Source: Terriglobales bacterium
GTDB lineage: Bacteria; Acidobacteriota; Terriglobia; Terriglobales; Acidobacteriaceae
Assembly (NCBI GenBank): GCA_035543055.1
Contig: DATKKJ010000036.1
Coordinates: 1 to 47,543, forward strand
Direction of reading: 5' to 3'
DNA: 47,543 bases
Shown here piece by piece: positions 35,810 through 44,717 of the stretch (the first letter of the stretch is position 1; each line of letters starts with the position of its first letter). A program made the translations under genes and the position numbers. The notes under the pieces are model-generated. The model searched no databases, was not told the DNA's origin, and saw only the letters and a program-made list of their open reading frames with translations.

Positions 35810-36879
35810 GCCGACACCTTCGCGCTCTTCAGTTCGGCCATCACCGCCCGCAGCGCCGCGATCAGCCGGTCGGTCTGCTCCCTTGAGCCCAGAGTCATGC
35901 GCACGCAACCCTGGCACCCGGGATCACTGGAACGGTCGCGGACGAGAATGCCTCGTTCCCGCATGGCCCCCACGAATCGCCCGCTCTCGGCGCCGATCAA
36001 TGCCAGCACGAAGTTGGCCTGGCTCGGCCAGTACCTCACGCTGAGCTCGGCCAGCTCCTTCTCCAGGCGCTCGCGCCCGTGCCCGACCTCCGCGACATAA
36101 TCCCTGATGTACTCGCGGTCTGCCAGCGCCGCCGGCAGGCACGCCAAGGCAACGCCATTCACGTTGTACGGCGAGCTGACCCGGCGCACCATCTTCATCT
36201 GCTCGGCAGCACCGGCCAGCACACCGATGCGCAGACCGGCGAGACCATACGCCTTGGAAAACGTGCGGGCGACGAACAGGTTGGGCGCTGTGCTCGCCGC
36301 GTCCAGCACGGTCTGGCCGTAGAAGTCGAAATACGCTTCGTCCACCAGCAGCGCGGCGTCGGGCGCCGCAGCCGCGATCTTCAACAGGTCTTCCCTGCTG
36401 GCGGCGCGGCCCGTCGGGTTATTGGGATTGGCGAATGCAATCAGCCGCGTGCGGCCCGTGATCCTTGCCAGGACCTCCGCCGTTGGAAAAGCAAAGTCTT
36501 CCTTCGCCAGGACGGTGATCACGCGCGCCCCGGTCGCGGCGGCATAGATCTCGTACATCGAGAACGTAGGGACGGCGACGATGACCTCGTCCCCCGACTC
36601 CAGATAGGTCTCGCACAGCAGGTGGATCCCCTCGTCCACGCCGTTGGTGAGCAACACCTGCGCGGGCGCGATGCCCAGGAATTCGGCCACCGCTTGCTCG
36701 ACCGGCTCCCGCTCGGGATACTTCGCCAGGCGTTCGGGGTCGAGGTTGCGCAGGGCCTCCAGCACGCGCGGCGAGCAGCCCACGGTGTTCTCATTGAAGT
36801 CGAGGCGCAGGCCTTCGCGACCGCCCAGCGGCGGGTGGTATTCCTTCAACGTCCTGACGGCGGCGCGCGCGCTAAGCAT
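35806..36879 (-). CDS. hisC: histidinol-phosphate aminotransferase
   Basis: PLP-dependent class I/II aminotransferase, 357 residues. Start region [24 protein letters not shown] is typical of His[30 protein letters not shown] and [10 protein letters not shown] follow, then the PLP-lysine block [17 protein letters not shown]. It converts imidazole-acetol phosphate to histidinol phosphate. ATG at 36879 overlaps the hisD stop by 8 nt. Confidence 0.95.
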   Translation of the reverse strand: MLSARAAVRTLKEYHPPLGGREGLRLDFNENTVGCSPRVLEALRNLDPERLAKYPEREPVEQAVAEFLGIAPAQVLLTNGVDEGIHLLCETYLESGDEVIVAVPTFSMYEIYAAATGARVITVLAKEDFAFPTAEVLARITGRTRLIAFANPNNPTGRAASREDLLKIAAAAPDAALLVDEAYFDFYGQTVLDAASTAPNLFVARTFSKAYGLAGLRIGVLAGAAEQMKMVRRVSSPYNVNGVALACLPAALADREYIRDYVAEVGHGRERLEKELAELSVRYWPSQANFVLALIGAESGRFVGAMRERGILVRDRSSDPGCQGCVRMTLGSREQTDRLIAALRAVMAELKSAKVSA

Positions 36880-38119
36880 GGGCGCACCTCAAGCGGACAG
36901 ATTCCGCGTGCGCCCGCAGGCCCTCGGCCTCGGCCAGCGGCACCACCACCGGCGCGATCCCGGCGACGCCCTTCTTGCTCAATTCCTGGAAGGTGATCAG
37001 CTTCACAAAGTCGAAGACGCTCAGGCCGCCGCGGTACCGTGCGGCGCCGGCGGTAGGCAGCACGTGATTCGGGCCGGAAGCGTAATCGCCGGCCGCCTGC
37101 GGCGAGAAATCGCCGATGAAGATTGACCCCGCGTTGGTCACGAGCTCTGCGTTTTCGCGGCTCACGGTGATGTGCTCGGGCGCGATGCGGTTTGCCCACT
37201 CCATGGCTTGCGCCCGCGAACCCGCCAGCAGCGCGACTCCATTGGCTCGCAGCGATTCTTGGGCGATCGGATTCTCGGCCGCAAGGCTCGCGGTCTGCTC
37301 CGCCACGGAGTGCGCCAGCTTGAGATTCGTGCTGATGAATACTGCCAGAGCTTCCGGATCGTGCTCCGCCTGCGCCACCAGGTCGGCAGCGATGAAGCGC
37401 GCATCGCCTTCATCGGCGACAATCACCACCTCGGTCGGGCCCGCCAGCATGTCGATCGCGCAATCGAAGGCGACCAGCTTCTTGGCCGCGGTCACGTAGA
37501 GATTCCCGGGGCCGACGACCTTGTCCACACGCGGCACGCTCTTGGTGCCGTAGGCCAGGGCGGCGATCGCCTGCGCCCCGCCGGTGCGGTAGAACTCCCT
37601 CACGCCGAGCATCGCTGCCGCAGCCAGCGTCTCCGGCCGAGGATTGGGCGAAACCACCCGGATCTCATGCACGCCCGCGACCTGCGCCGGTATCACGGTC
37701 ATCAGCAGCGTGGAAGGCAGCGGATAGCGCCCGCCGGGAACGTAGCACCCGACCGAATCCAACGGACGGACGACCTGTCCCACCGCGACCCCGTCCGCTT
37801 CGCGCCGCCAAGGCTGCGGCCTCTGCCACTCGCAGAAGCGGCAGATGTTGGCCGCCGCCTTCTCCAGCGCCCGGCGAAACTCGAACGAGACCGAGTCCAA
37901 GGCCTGCTTCATCTCCGCCGCCGGGACGCGCAGTGCCTGCCTCGTCCGCAATCCGTCCCAGCGCTCGGCGTAGCGGCGCAGGGCGCGGTCGCCGGTCTTG
38001 CGCACATCTTCCACGATCTTTCGTACCCGGGGTTCGACCTGGTCCAGTTGGCTGCCGCGGCGCTCGAGTGCCACCACCCGCTTCTCCGCTGCCCGGCCTG
38101 TCAGGATGCGCAGCATCAC
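36872..38119 (-). CDS. hisD: histidinol dehydrogenase
   Basis: NAD-linked zinc enzyme for the last two steps of histidine synthesis, 415 residues. Conserved blocks include [37 protein letters not shown], and [13 protein letters not shown]. The metal and catalytic residues are in [12 protein letters not shown] and IAPEHITVS, and GPNHVLPT lies near the C-terminus. GTG at 38119 forms GTGA with the hisG stop; the next codon, ATG at 38116, forms TGATG. Either start is acceptable. Confidence 0.96.
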   Translation of the reverse strand: MMLRILTGRAAEKRVVALERRGSQLDQVEPRVRKIVEDVRKTGDRALRRYAERWDGLRTRQALRVPAAEMKQALDSVSFEFRRALEKAAANICRFCEWQRPQPWRREADGVAVGQVVRPLDSVGCYVPGGRYPLPSTLLMTVIPAQVAGVHEIRVVSPNPRPETLAAAAMLGVREFYRTGGAQAIAALAYGTKSVPRVDKVVGPGNLYVTAAKKLVAFDCAIDMLAGPTEVVIVADEGDARFIAADLVAQAEHDPEALAVFISTNLKLAHSVAEQTASLAAENPIAQESLRANGVALLAGSRAQAMEWANRIAPEHITVSRENAELVTNAGSIFIGDFSPQAAGDYASGPNHVLPTAGAARYRGGLSVFDFVKLITFQELSKKGVAGIAPVVVPLAEAEGLRAHAESVRLRCAHA

Positions 38120-38985
38120 AGCACCACCTTGTTCAGCGGATACTCGACGATCCCAGTCGCATTCGCCGCTTTCAGCTTGGGGATCAGCTTCCAGGCCAGC
38201 GCTTCATCGATGATGGTGTTCACCGCCACCCACTCGGGGTCGCTCAGGGTCGCGATGGTCGGGCTGTTCAGCGCCGGCAGCACCGCGATCACCTGCTCCA
38301 GATCGGCCTTGCGTACGTTCAGCATCAGGCCCACCCGGCCCTGGGCGTCAATGGCGCCACGCAGCATCAGCGCCAGGTTCTCGATCTTTTGCCGCTTGCT
38401 GGACTCCTTCCACGCTTTCTTGTTGGCGATGATCTGGGTGTTGGATTCGAGCACGGTGTCGATGATGCGTAGCCGGTTGGCTCGGAGCGACGACCCGGTC
38501 TCAGTGACCTCGACGATGGCGTCGGCCAGCACCGGCGGCTTGACCTCCGTGGCGCCCCAGCTGAATTCCACCTGTACGGGCACGGCCTTCGCCGCGAAAT
38601 AATCTTTCGTGACATTCACCAGCTCGGTGGCGATGATCCGGCCCTTGAGGTCCTCGGCGCGCTTGTAAGCCGAATCTTCCGGCACGGCCAGCACCCAGCG
38701 CACTTTGCCCCGGCTCTGCTTGGCGTAAATCAGATCGGTGACGGCGATGACCTCGAGCCCGCTCTCCTTCACCCAGTCCAGACCCGTGAGCCCGGCGTCG
38801 AGTGCGCCGTGCTCGACGTAGCGCGCCATCTCCTGCGCCCGGATGAGCATGCACTCAATCTCCGGGTCGTCGGTGGTCGCCGAGTACGACCGCCCATTCG
38901 TGTAAACCTTTAAGCCTGCCGTCGCAAATAGCTGCAGCGTGGACTCTTGCAGGCTGCCTTTGGGGACGCCGAGACGCAGCTTCAC
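38116..38985 (-). CDS. hisG: ATP phosphoribosyltransferase, long form
   Basis: First and feedback-controlled step of histidine synthesis. The 289-residue length and the C-terminal ACT-like region (about 215-289) make it the long HisG, which does not need HisZ. Visible blocks are [48 protein letters not shown], and the PRPP-binding [16 protein letters not shown] start at 38985, preceded by GGAGGTGG, overlaps the hisI stop as GTGA; this is stronger than any upstream ATG. Confidence 0.95.
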   Translation of the reverse strand: MKLRLGVPKGSLQESTLQLFATAGLKVYTNGRSYSATTDDPEIECMLIRAQEMARYVEHGALDAGLTGLDWVKESGLEVIAVTDLIYAKQSRGKVRWVLAVPEDSAYKRAEDLKGRIIATELVNVTKDYFAAKAVPVQVEFSWGATEVKPPVLADAIVEVTETGSSLRANRLRIIDTVLESNTQIIANKKAWKESSKRQKIENLALMLRGAIDAQGRVGLMLNVRKADLEQVIAVLPALNSPTIATLSDPEWVAVNTIIDEALAWKLIPKLKAANATGIVEYPLNKVVL

Positions 38986-39320
38986 CGGCCACCTCCGTTG
39001 AGCGGCAGGGGGCGCGTGAAGCAGGAGCGCGTGCCCTCGTGGCAGACCACGCCCTTGCCCTCCACCCGCACGCGCAGTAGCACGGTGTCGTGGTCGCAAT
39101 CGGTGGCGGCGGAGACGACCCGCAGGCGGTTGCCGCTGGTCTCACCCTTCACCCAAAGCCCCTTGCGCGTACGGCTGAAGAAGGTCCCATAGCCGGTGCT
39201 GAGGGTCCGCTCGTACGCCTCGCGGTTCATGAAGCCGAGCATGAGCACCTCGCCGGTCGCCTCGTCCTGCACGATGGCCGGCGCCAGCCCCTGCATCTTG
39301 TCGAAGTCGATGGTGGACAT
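38982..39320 (-). CDS. hisI: phosphoribosyl-AMP cyclohydrolase
   Basis: Opens the purine ring of PR-AMP. The 112-residue product has [33 protein letters not shown] and the metal-binding Asp/Cys block [11 protein letters not shown] with [10 protein letters not shown]. It has no HisE (pyrophosphohydrolase) domain and none is encoded in the operon, so hisE must lie elsewhere. First structural gene of the operon; ATG at 39320 has AAGGAACGGG upstream, just below the attenuator. Confidence 0.95.
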   Translation of the reverse strand: MSTIDFDKMQGLAPAIVQDEATGEVLMLGFMNREAYERTLSTGYGTFFSRTRKGLWVKGETSGNRLRVVSAATDCDHDTVLLRVRVEGKGVVCHEGTRSCFTRPLPLNGGGR

Positions 39321-39337
39321 CACCCGTTCCTTTCCCC

Positions 39338-39377
39338 AAAAACACAAAACCCGCTGCGCTTTTCGCGTCAGCGGGTT
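39338..39377 (-). terminator. his attenuator terminator
   Basis: On the minus strand AACCCGCTG (39377-39369) pairs with CAGCGGGTT (39356-39348), extended inward by CGC/GCG around GAAAA. TTTTGTGTTTTT follows. The 5' arm can instead pair with GTCAGCGG (39424-39417) inside the leader gene, and that segment in turn with CGCTGAC (39467-39461), which gives the three alternative stems of a classical attenuator. Confidence 0.82.
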
Positions 39378-39402
39378 CGAACTTTATGAGTGCCGTCTTA
39401 GC

Positions 39403-39474
39403 CTAGGACCGCACCTCCGCTGACACGCTCGCCGCGTGGTGATGGTGGTGATGGCGATGGGTCAGCGTCTTCAT
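39403..39474 (-). CDS. hisL: histidine operon leader peptide
   Basis: A 23-codon reading frame, too short for ordinary gene finding, begins ATG-AAG-ACG-CTG-ACC and encodes MKTLTHRHHHHHHAAS at its start. Codons 6 and 8-13 are His, seven of eight consecutive positions, comparable to the seven-His run of the enterobacterial hisL. The stop (TAG, 39405-39403) lies 25 nt before the terminator's 5' arm and 83 nt before hisI. Ribosome stalling at the His codons when charged tRNA-His is short would free the leader segment 39424-39417 to pair with the terminator arm and let transcription continue. There is no strong ribosome-binding site; the predicted start point lies only a few nt upstream, so translation may be nearly leaderless. 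Confidence 0.85.
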   Translation of the reverse strand: MKTLTHRHHHHHHAASVSAEVRS

Positions 39475-39483
39475 TGCCCGTTC

Positions 39484-39512
39484 AGGGTAGCCGCGGGGGC
39501 AGGTGAAGTCAA
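39484..39512 (-). promoter_or_regulatory. candidate his operon promoter
   Basis: On the minus strand TTGACT (39512-39507) and TACCCT (39489-39484) are spaced by 17 nt. The -35 box matches five of six consensus bases; the -10 box is poor. The predicted start point is within a few nt of hisL. Confidence 0.35.
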
Positions 39513-39533
39513 AGGAAATTTGTCACTCTACCT

Positions 39534-39549
39534 TGTGACGCATGTCACG
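39534..39549. promoter_or_regulatory. CRP/FNR-like palindrome between his and thiolase genes
   Basis: TGTGACGCATGTCACG fits TGTGA-N6-TCAC and resembles the site at 5112 upstream of the phosphofructokinase gene. It lies about 64 nt upstream of the predicted his start point and about 126 nt upstream of the predicted thiolase start point. Binding is inferred. Confidence 0.4.
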
Positions 39550-39632
39550 CCGCAGCGAAGGGGCATGCCCGCGCATCCATGTAGTTGGCAAGAGGTACGG
39601 GCTGGCAGAGAATGCTGAGGCTCCGCCGGTAG

Positions 39633-39661
39633 GTGACTTACCCGGCCCAAGCTCCTACAAT
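39633..39661 (+). promoter_or_regulatory. candidate thiolase promoter
   Basis: GTGACT (39633-39638) and TACAAT (39656-39661) with 17 nt spacing lie 37 nt upstream of the thiolase ATG. The -10 box matches five of six consensus bases. Confidence 0.5.
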
Positions 39662-39697
39662 AGACAGTTCTTCGAGCATCGGAGAAGGAGAGTTCAT

Positions 39698-40909
39698 ATG
39701 GCCAAGCGCATTTATATCGCCGCCTACGACCAGTCGAAGTTCGGCAAGCTGATGGCGCTCACCGTCCCGCAGATCCTGCGCAACGCGGTCGAGTCCGTCT
39801 GCCGCAAGATCAGCGTCCAACCTTCGGTCATCGACGTCGGCTCGGTGGGCGCCGCCTGCGGCTTCACCCTCAACGAGCAGGGCCTGCTCTCCGGCCTGAT
39901 GGCCATGGTGCCCGGCCTCGAAGGCAAGCCCATCGAAGCCGTCGAGAACGCCTGCGCCTCCGGCGGCCAGGCCATCCTCTCCACCATCTACAAAATGCAG
40001 TTCGGGCTGGGCGACGTGGGCCTGGCAGTCGGTTACGAGAAGATGCGCGACAACGAAGGCAAGATGGACGGCAAGCTGGTGGGCAAGGTGCTCGGCTACT
40101 TCTCCCATCCCGACGAGCGTGAGGGCAAGACCTTCGTCTTCCCTCACCTGTTCGCCGAGGTCATGCGCGATTACATCAAGACCTGGGGCTCGAGCGAGGA
40201 GGAGCTGGCGCAGATCGCGGTCGCCGAGTACGGCAACGCCAAGTACAACTCCTGCGCCCAGATGAACAAGGTGCAGATCACGCTCGACCAGGCGATGAAG
40301 ATCGAGGGCATCAACCGCTACGTGGTGGACGGCCTGCCGCTGAAGACCTACGACTGCTCGCAGATCACCGACGGCTATGCCGCCATGATCCTGGCCACCG
40401 AGGAGGGCCTGAAGAAGCTCGGTGTCCCCAAGGCGGAGTGCGTGGAGATCGCCGGCTACGCCCAGGCTACCGATCCGCTGAAGAAGGAAGGTCGCGACGT
40501 CCTGAAGGCTGCGGGCGCCTACCGCGCCATGAATAAGGCCTACGAGATGGCCGGCGCCAAGCCTGCCGACGTCAACGTCGCCGAGGTCCACGACTGCTTC
40601 ACCGTCATGGGCGCCATCGGGACCGAGGTCATCGGCAAGGCGCAGCCCGGCAAGGGCGCGAAGTACTGGGTGGAAGGCAAGGCCAACGTGGGCGGCGAGT
40701 GCGCCATCAACACCTCCGGCGGGCTGATCGCCAAGGGACATCCGGTGGGCGCCACCGGCGTGGCCATGGTGGGCTGGGCAGCACAGCAATTGCTCGGGCG
40801 CGCTCCGCAGGAGCTCCAGCAGAAGGACCCGAAGCTGGCCGCGACGTTTAACATCGGCGGCCCCATCTGCGCCTCGGTGTGCACGGTGCTGCGCAGGGCT
40901 AGCGCCTAG
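39698..40909 (+). CDS. thiolase family protein (acetyl-CoA acyltransferase type)
   Basis: Thiolase-fold enzyme, 403 residues, of the SCP2-like/archaeal-type group rather than classical AtoB. The nucleophile Cys lies in VENACASGGQAIL near residue 88. The catalytic His regions are AEVHDCFTVMG and GGLIAKGHPVGATG. The C-terminal segment FNIGGPICASVCTVLRR carries two Cys, one at the position of the usual second catalytic Cys. Likely role: condensation or cleavage of acetyl-CoA or acyl-CoA. No HMG-CoA synthase or DUF35-type OB-fold partner gene is next to it. The ATG at 39698 follows GGAGAAGGAGAG, a strong ribosome-binding site. The gene stands alone between the his leader region and a REP-like hairpin. 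Confidence 0.9.
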   Translation: MAKRIYIAAYDQSKFGKLMALTVPQILRNAVESVCRKISVQPSVIDVGSVGAACGFTLNEQGLLSGLMAMVPGLEGKPIEAVENACASGGQAILSTIYKMQFGLGDVGLAVGYEKMRDNEGKMDGKLVGKVLGYFSHPDEREGKTFVFPHLFAEVMRDYIKTWGSSEEELAQIAVAEYGNAKYNSCAQMNKVQITLDQAMKIEGINRYVVDGLPLKTYDCSQITDGYAAMILATEEGLKKLGVPKAECVEIAGYAQATDPLKKEGRDVLKAAGAYRAMNKAYEMAGAKPADVNVAEVHDCFTVMGAIGTEVIGKAQPGKGAKYWVEGKANVGGECAINTSGGLIAKGHPVGATGVAMVGWAAQQLLGRAPQELQQKDPKLAATFNIGGPICASVCTVLRRASA

Positions 40910-40915
40910 AGATCA

Positions 40916-41008
40916 GTGTCATCCCGAGTGGGCTTTAGCCCCGAGGGACCTGCTTCTCCTGCAAGAGAAAAGCAGGTCCCTCACGGCTGAAGCCGTTCGG
41001 GATGACAC
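40916..41008. repeat. head-to-head pair of GGCTTTAGCC-type repeats
   Basis: GTGTCATCCCGAGTGGGCTT at the left end and GCCGTTCGGGATGACACC at the right end are inverted copies; the arms of about 40 nt meet near 40956-40970. The right half matches the repeat inside the hydroxylase operon (25339-25376). The whole can fold into one long hairpin. Confidence 0.7.
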
Positions 41009-41017
41009 CAAAAGAGA

Positions 41018-41043
41018 AAATGCGCCGCGAAAGCGGCGCATTT
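41018..41043. terminator. bidirectional intrinsic terminator
   Basis: AAATGCGCCGC (41018-41028) and GCGGCGCATTT (41033-41043) form a perfect 11-bp stem around GAAA. It is T-rich on both sides (TTTCTTCTTT on the plus strand, TTCTCTTTT on the minus strand), between the convergent thiolase and NTF2-fold genes. Confidence 0.85.
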
Positions 41044-41062
41044 CTTCTTTGCGTCCAAGTGC

Positions 41063-41401
41063 CTACCGTGTGTGTGTGATTTCCAATATCTTTCCGTCGC
41101 TGCGCCGAATCTTCGCCTCGGCTACTCCACCGTTGCATCGTCCTGCTTCGCAAATGCGCCGACCTTTACCGTCTGGGCAGCACAACGTGCCGTACACATG
41201 CCAGACCTCGCCGTCTAGCACGGCCCTAAGCGGCTTCTCATTTTCGATTTGCTTCTTTCCGTATATCTTGACGAGGGCAGGTTCGGCAATTTTGATGGCG
41301 GTTGCCTCATCCGGCACGCTTACATCACTTGGACTCGGGGCGGTCTGTGCCGCTACGATTAGCGCAAAGGACAGGAGTAACGCGAAAGTTACGGCTTTCA
41401 T
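41063..41401 (-). CDS. small secreted NTF2-fold (immunity-type) protein
   Basis: The 112-residue product has an N-terminal signal peptide (MKAVTFALLLSFALIVAAQT). The mature domain reads DEATAIKIAEPALVKIYGKKQI, then LDGEVWHVYGTL, and ends GGVAEAKIRRSDGKILEITH. This pattern recalls the NTF2-fold immunity protein family, whose members often protect against peptidoglycan-directed toxins. Four Cys at 74, 75, 84 and 89 (CCPDGKGRRICEAGRC) could form disulfides outside the cytoplasm. No toxin gene is adjacent, so an immunity function is not supported here beyond the family. Base composition is AT-richer than the neighbours. The ATG at 41401 is the first in frame. Confidence 0.7.
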   Translation of the reverse strand: MKAVTFALLLSFALIVAAQTAPSPSDVSVPDEATAIKIAEPALVKIYGKKQIENEKPLRAVLDGEVWHVYGTLCCPDGKGRRICEAGRCNGGVAEAKIRRSDGKILEITHTR

Positions 41402-41433
41402 AAAGACAACCTGAGAACCCGGAAGCAGCGGCC

Positions 41434-42180
41434 CTACTGCTGCTCTTCCCCCTTCTGCTTCACCCGCACCACCACGATCTTGGAGAACCCTTCAGAGAAG
41501 CTCGGGGGCTTCAGCTTGGCGGCCATGCGCCGCATGACGTCCTCCGGGACCATCCGCTCCCGCCGGCGGTTGCGTTCCATGCACGTTTCGATGGGCACAT
41601 CGAAGAACACCGCCTGCACCTCGTAGCCGAAGCCGCGCGCCATGTGGATCCACTGCTTGCGCTCCTTCGGATTCAGGTTGGTGGCGTCCACATAGTTCCA
41701 GGGCATGCGCGCCACCAGGCGCGCGCGCAGCAGCGAACGCAGGGTGGAGAACACCAGTCCCTGGTAGCGCTGCTCCTCGATGTCGTCGAAGAGCATGGTG
41801 CGCAGCAGGTCGCTGGAGAGCGGGGTCACGCCGCGGCGCTTGAACCAGGTGGTCTTGCCCGACCCGGGCAGGCCGATGGCCAGGATGACCACGCCCTTGG
41901 GCTTCTTCTTGGGTTGGGCGCCCATGGCGGCGGCAGGCGCGGCCGGGGGCATGGCCGGGGTCTCCGGCTGGGTCTCGACCTCGAACTTCTGCTCGCCCCG
42001 GCTGACCTCGGCGGACTTCCGCTCCTTCTCGAAGGCGTCGATATAGCTAGGCTGGAGGGGGGGTGGATTCCCCTGTTGCGGAGCTTCTTTTTCCTGGCCC
42101 ACCTTTCCGGTGGACTCGGTGTCCGACGGCACGCCCTTGCGCTTCCGCCGGCGCAGGCGGTCTCTCATCCACTTACGCAT
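41434..42180 (-). CDS. P-loop ATP-binding (polynucleotide kinase-like) protein
   Basis: The 248-residue protein has a basic N-terminus ([16 protein letters not shown]), a Pro/Ala-rich disordered part to about residue 90, and a C-terminal AAA_33-type kinase domain. Walker A is [15 protein letters not shown] near residue 103. The second region, [18 protein letters not shown], is typical of zeta-toxin/PNK-like kinases, as is [19 protein letters not shown] (lid). The substrate is unknown. An upstream GTG at 42198 is also in frame; the ATG at 42180 gives the natural-looking start. The gene is divergent from gapA and only about 30 nt downstream of the NTF2-fold gene start on the same strand, so the two may be cotranscribed. 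Confidence 0.75.
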   Translation of the reverse strand: MRKWMRDRLRRRKRKGVPSDTESTGKVGQEKEAPQQGNPPPLQPSYIDAFEKERKSAEVSRGEQKFEVETQPETPAMPPAAPAAAMGAQPKKKPKGVVILAIGLPGSGKTTWFKRRGVTPLSSDLLRTMLFDDIEEQRYQGLVFSTLRSLLRARLVARMPWNYVDATNLNPKERKQWIHMARGFGYEVQAVFFDVPIETCMERNRRRERMVPEDVMRRMAAKLKPPSFSEGFSKIVVVRVKQKGEEQQ

Positions 42181-42314
42181 ATGCGAGGCTTGTAACACAA
42201 ACCCCCGGCGCTCAGCAATCTCACCCGCGATTGCGCCTGCTTACCCCCGGTGTTAGCATTTTGAGTTTCGAAGTGGGCTTCATAACTCATCTGTATCATC
42301 GCCGGGAGGCGCTT

Positions 42315-43325
42315 ATGGCAATCAATGTCGGTATCAACGGATTCGGCCGCATCGGACGCAACATCCTGCGCACCGCCCTCAACGACAGCAACCTGGACTT
42401 CGTGGCCGTCAACGACCTGACCGACGCCAAGACCCTCGCCCACCTGCTGAAATACGATTCCGTGCTCGGCAACCTGCCCAACAAGGTCTCCCACGGAGCG
42501 GACTACATCGAGGTGGACGGCAAGCGATTCAAAGTGTTCGCCGAGAAAGATCCGGCCAAACTGGATTGGAAATCGGTGGGCGCCCAGGTGGTGGTCGAGT
42601 CCACCGGCCGCTTCACCGAGGCCGACAAGGCCAAGGCCCACCTGCACGACACGGTGAAGAAGGTCATCATCTCCGCCCCCGCCAAGGGCGAGGACCTCAC
42701 GGTCGTGCTCGGGGTCAACGAGGACAAATACGACCCCGCCAAGCACCACATCATCTCTAATGCTTCCTGCACCACCAATTGCCTGGCCCCGATCGCCAAA
42801 GTGGTGCACGACAACTTCACCATCCAGTCGGGCACCATGACCACCATCCACTCCTACACCAACGACCAGGTCATCCTCGACTTCCCACACAAGGACCTGC
42901 GCCGCGCCCGTGCCGCCGCCCTCTCCATGATCCCGACCTCGACCGGCGCCGCCAAGGCCATCCACCTGGTGATCCCCGACCTGAAGGGAAAGCTGGACGG
43001 CTTCGCCATGCGCGTGCCCACGCCCAACGTCTCGGTGGTGGACCTGGTCACCTTCGTGGAAAAGAAGACCACGGTCGAAGAGGTGAATGCGGCCATGAAG
43101 AAGGCCAGCGAGTCGGGCCGGCTGGCCAAGTACCTGGGCTACGAGGAGAACGAGCTGGTCTCCATGGATTTCCGTCACGACTCGCGCTCCTCCATCGTGG
43201 ACGCGCCGCTGACCCGCGTGGTCGCCGGCAACTGCGTGAAGGTGATCTCCTGGTACGACAACGAGTGGGGCTATTCCTGCCGGGTGCGCGACCTCATCAA
43301 TTTCCTCGGCAGCAAGGGCCTTTAG
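42315..43325 (+). CDS. gapA: glyceraldehyde-3-phosphate dehydrogenase
   Basis: Glycolytic GAPDH, 336 residues. Start [19 protein letters not shown], catalytic Cys in [12 protein letters not shown] near residue 155, the [14 protein letters not shown]-like (here [14 protein letters not shown]) region, and WYDNEWGYS at the C-terminus. [18 protein letters not shown] after the second strand fits NAD rather than NADP. The ATG at 42315 follows GGGAGG. First of a glycolytic set gap-pgk-macro-tpiA; between it and pgk lie two interleaved inverted repeats. Confidence 0.97.
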   Translation: MAINVGINGFGRIGRNILRTALNDSNLDFVAVNDLTDAKTLAHLLKYDSVLGNLPNKVSHGADYIEVDGKRFKVFAEKDPAKLDWKSVGAQVVVESTGRFTEADKAKAHLHDTVKKVIISAPAKGEDLTVVLGVNEDKYDPAKHHIISNASCTTNCLAPIAKVVHDNFTIQSGTMTTIHSYTNDQVILDFPHKDLRRARAAALSMIPTSTGAAKAIHLVIPDLKGKLDGFAMRVPTPNVSVVDLVTFVEKKTTVEEVNAAMKKASESGRLAKYLGYEENELVSMDFRHDSRSSIVDAPLTRVVAGNCVKVISWYDNEWGYSCRVRDLINFLGSKGL

Positions 43326-43332
43326 ACGGATC

Positions 43333-43413
43333 GGGCGATCCGGCCATCTTTGCCATCGAGCCAAGTTTCGGATCGCCCAACTTTCTTTCCACTTGTTCAG
43401 TTGGCTCGATGGC
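43333..43413 (+). promoter_or_regulatory. interleaved inverted repeats between gapA and pgk
   Basis: GGGCGATCC (43333-43341) pairs with GGATCGCCC (43370-43378), and GCCATCGAGCCAA (43352-43364) pairs with TTGGCTCGATGGC (43401-43413). Because the pairs interleave, they can form a pseudoknot or two alternative structures. TTTCTTT follows the first stem. A role in processing or attenuation between the two genes is inferred. Confidence 0.5.
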
Positions 43414-43428
43414 CCGATGGCTCGCTCC

Positions 43429-44640
43429 ATGAATAAGCTCTCGATCAAAGACCTCGACCTGAACGGCAAGCGCGTCTTCATGCGGGTGGATTTCAATGTC
43501 CCGCTCGATGAACACGGTAGCGTCACCGACGACACCCGCATCCGCGAGACCCTGCCCAGCATCGAGTACGCCCTGAAGCACGGGGCGCGTCTGATCCTGG
43601 CCTCGCACCTGGGCCGCCCCAAGGGCAAGCCGAATCCGAAGATGACCCTCAAGCCGGCCGGCGAACGCCTGCGCATCCTGCTAGACGAGAAGCTGGGGCG
43701 CGGCGCCAATGTCGGCTTCTCGCCCGACTGCGTCGGCGACCAGGCCAAGGAGCTGGCCTCGCGCCTGGAGAAGCACCAGACGCTGCTCCTGGAGAACCTC
43801 CGCTTCCACCCCGAAGAGGAAGCCAACGACGAAAAGTTCTCCAAGCAACTGGCGGAGCTCTGCGACCTGTACGTGAATGACGCTTTTGGCTCCGCCCATC
43901 GCGCCCACGCCTCCACCGCCGGCATCACCAGGTTCGTGAAGAAGAACGCCGCCGGCCTGCTGATGGAGAAGGAGCTCACTTATCTTGGCAAGGCCCTCCA
44001 CAATCCAGCGGAGCCATTCGTGGCCATCCTGGGCGGGGCCAAGGTCAGCGACAAGATCGCCGTCATCCAGAACCTGCTGCACAAGGTGAACACGCTGCTG
44101 ATCGGCGGCGGCATGGCCTACACCTTCCTGAAGTCGCAGGGCGCCAAGGTAGGTAAGTCGCTGGTCGAGGACGATAAGCTCGACCTGGCCAAGCGGCTGC
44201 TCTCCGACGCCAAGTCGCGTGGGGTGAAGCTGCTGCTCCCGGTGGACCACGTGGTCGCCACCAGCATGTCTGCCGATGCCCAGACCAAGATCGTGCCCGC
44301 CGACCATGCCCTGGGCGACGACCAGATGGCGCTCGACATCGGCCCCAAGACCGTCGCGCTGTTCGCCGCCGAGATCGACCGCGCCCGCACCATCGTGTGG
44401 AACGGGCCGATGGGCGTCTTTGAGATGGCGCCCTTCGCCCACGGCACGGTGAAGATCGCCCAGGCGGTAGCCGCCAACCGTGCCGCCACCTCGATCATCG
44501 GCGGTGGCGATTCGGTGGCTGCGGTGCAACAGGCCGGTGTCGCCGATAAGATCACCCACATCTCCACCGGCGGCGGCGCCTCGCTGGAGTTCCTGGAGGG
44601 CAAAAAGCTGCCGGGAGTAGAAGCGCTAACGGACAAATGA
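43429..44640 (+). CDS. pgk: phosphoglycerate kinase
   Basis: Makes ATP from 1,3-bisphosphoglycerate. The 403-residue product starts [27 protein letters not shown], with the substrate-binding RVDFNVP and [11 protein letters not shown] motifs, [14 protein letters not shown], and [15 protein letters not shown]. The nucleotide-binding GGAKVSDKI and [13 protein letters not shown] blocks complete the pattern. ATG at 43429; a GARS-extending ATG at 43417 is possible. No clear ribosome-binding site is seen, which fits control by the structured intergenic region upstream. Confidence 0.96.
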   Translation: MNKLSIKDLDLNGKRVFMRVDFNVPLDEHGSVTDDTRIRETLPSIEYALKHGARLILASHLGRPKGKPNPKMTLKPAGERLRILLDEKLGRGANVGFSPDCVGDQAKELASRLEKHQTLLLENLRFHPEEEANDEKFSKQLAELCDLYVNDAFGSAHRAHASTAGITRFVKKNAAGLLMEKELTYLGKALHNPAEPFVAILGGAKVSDKIAVIQNLLHKVNTLLIGGGMAYTFLKSQGAKVGKSLVEDDKLDLAKRLLSDAKSRGVKLLLPVDHVVATSMSADAQTKIVPADHALGDDQMALDIGPKTVALFAAEIDRARTIVWNGPMGVFEMAPFAHGTVKIAQAVAANRAATSIIGGGDSVAAVQQAGVADKITHISTGGGASLEFLEGKKLPGVEALTDK

Positions 44641-44648
44641 CGCCGCTT

Positions 44649-44717
44649 GGCGGGGCGTCTGAGCCCCGCCGGCGTCATCCTGAGGGGGCTTTGGCCCCGA
44701 AGGATCTCGCGTGCACT
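44649..44717. repeat. palindromic repeats between pgk and macro-domain gene
   Basis: GGCGGGGC-GTCTGA-GCCCCGCC (44649-44670) is a perfect 8-bp hairpin. It is followed by a GTCATCCTGAGGGGGCTTTGGCC-like copy of the dispersed repeat family that ends near the macro-domain ATG. Confidence 0.6.

Noticed and set aside
39436-39618. Plus-strand frame opposite the his leader
   Set aside because: It is the complement of the His-codon run and has no ribosome-binding site; the minus-strand leader gene explains the region.
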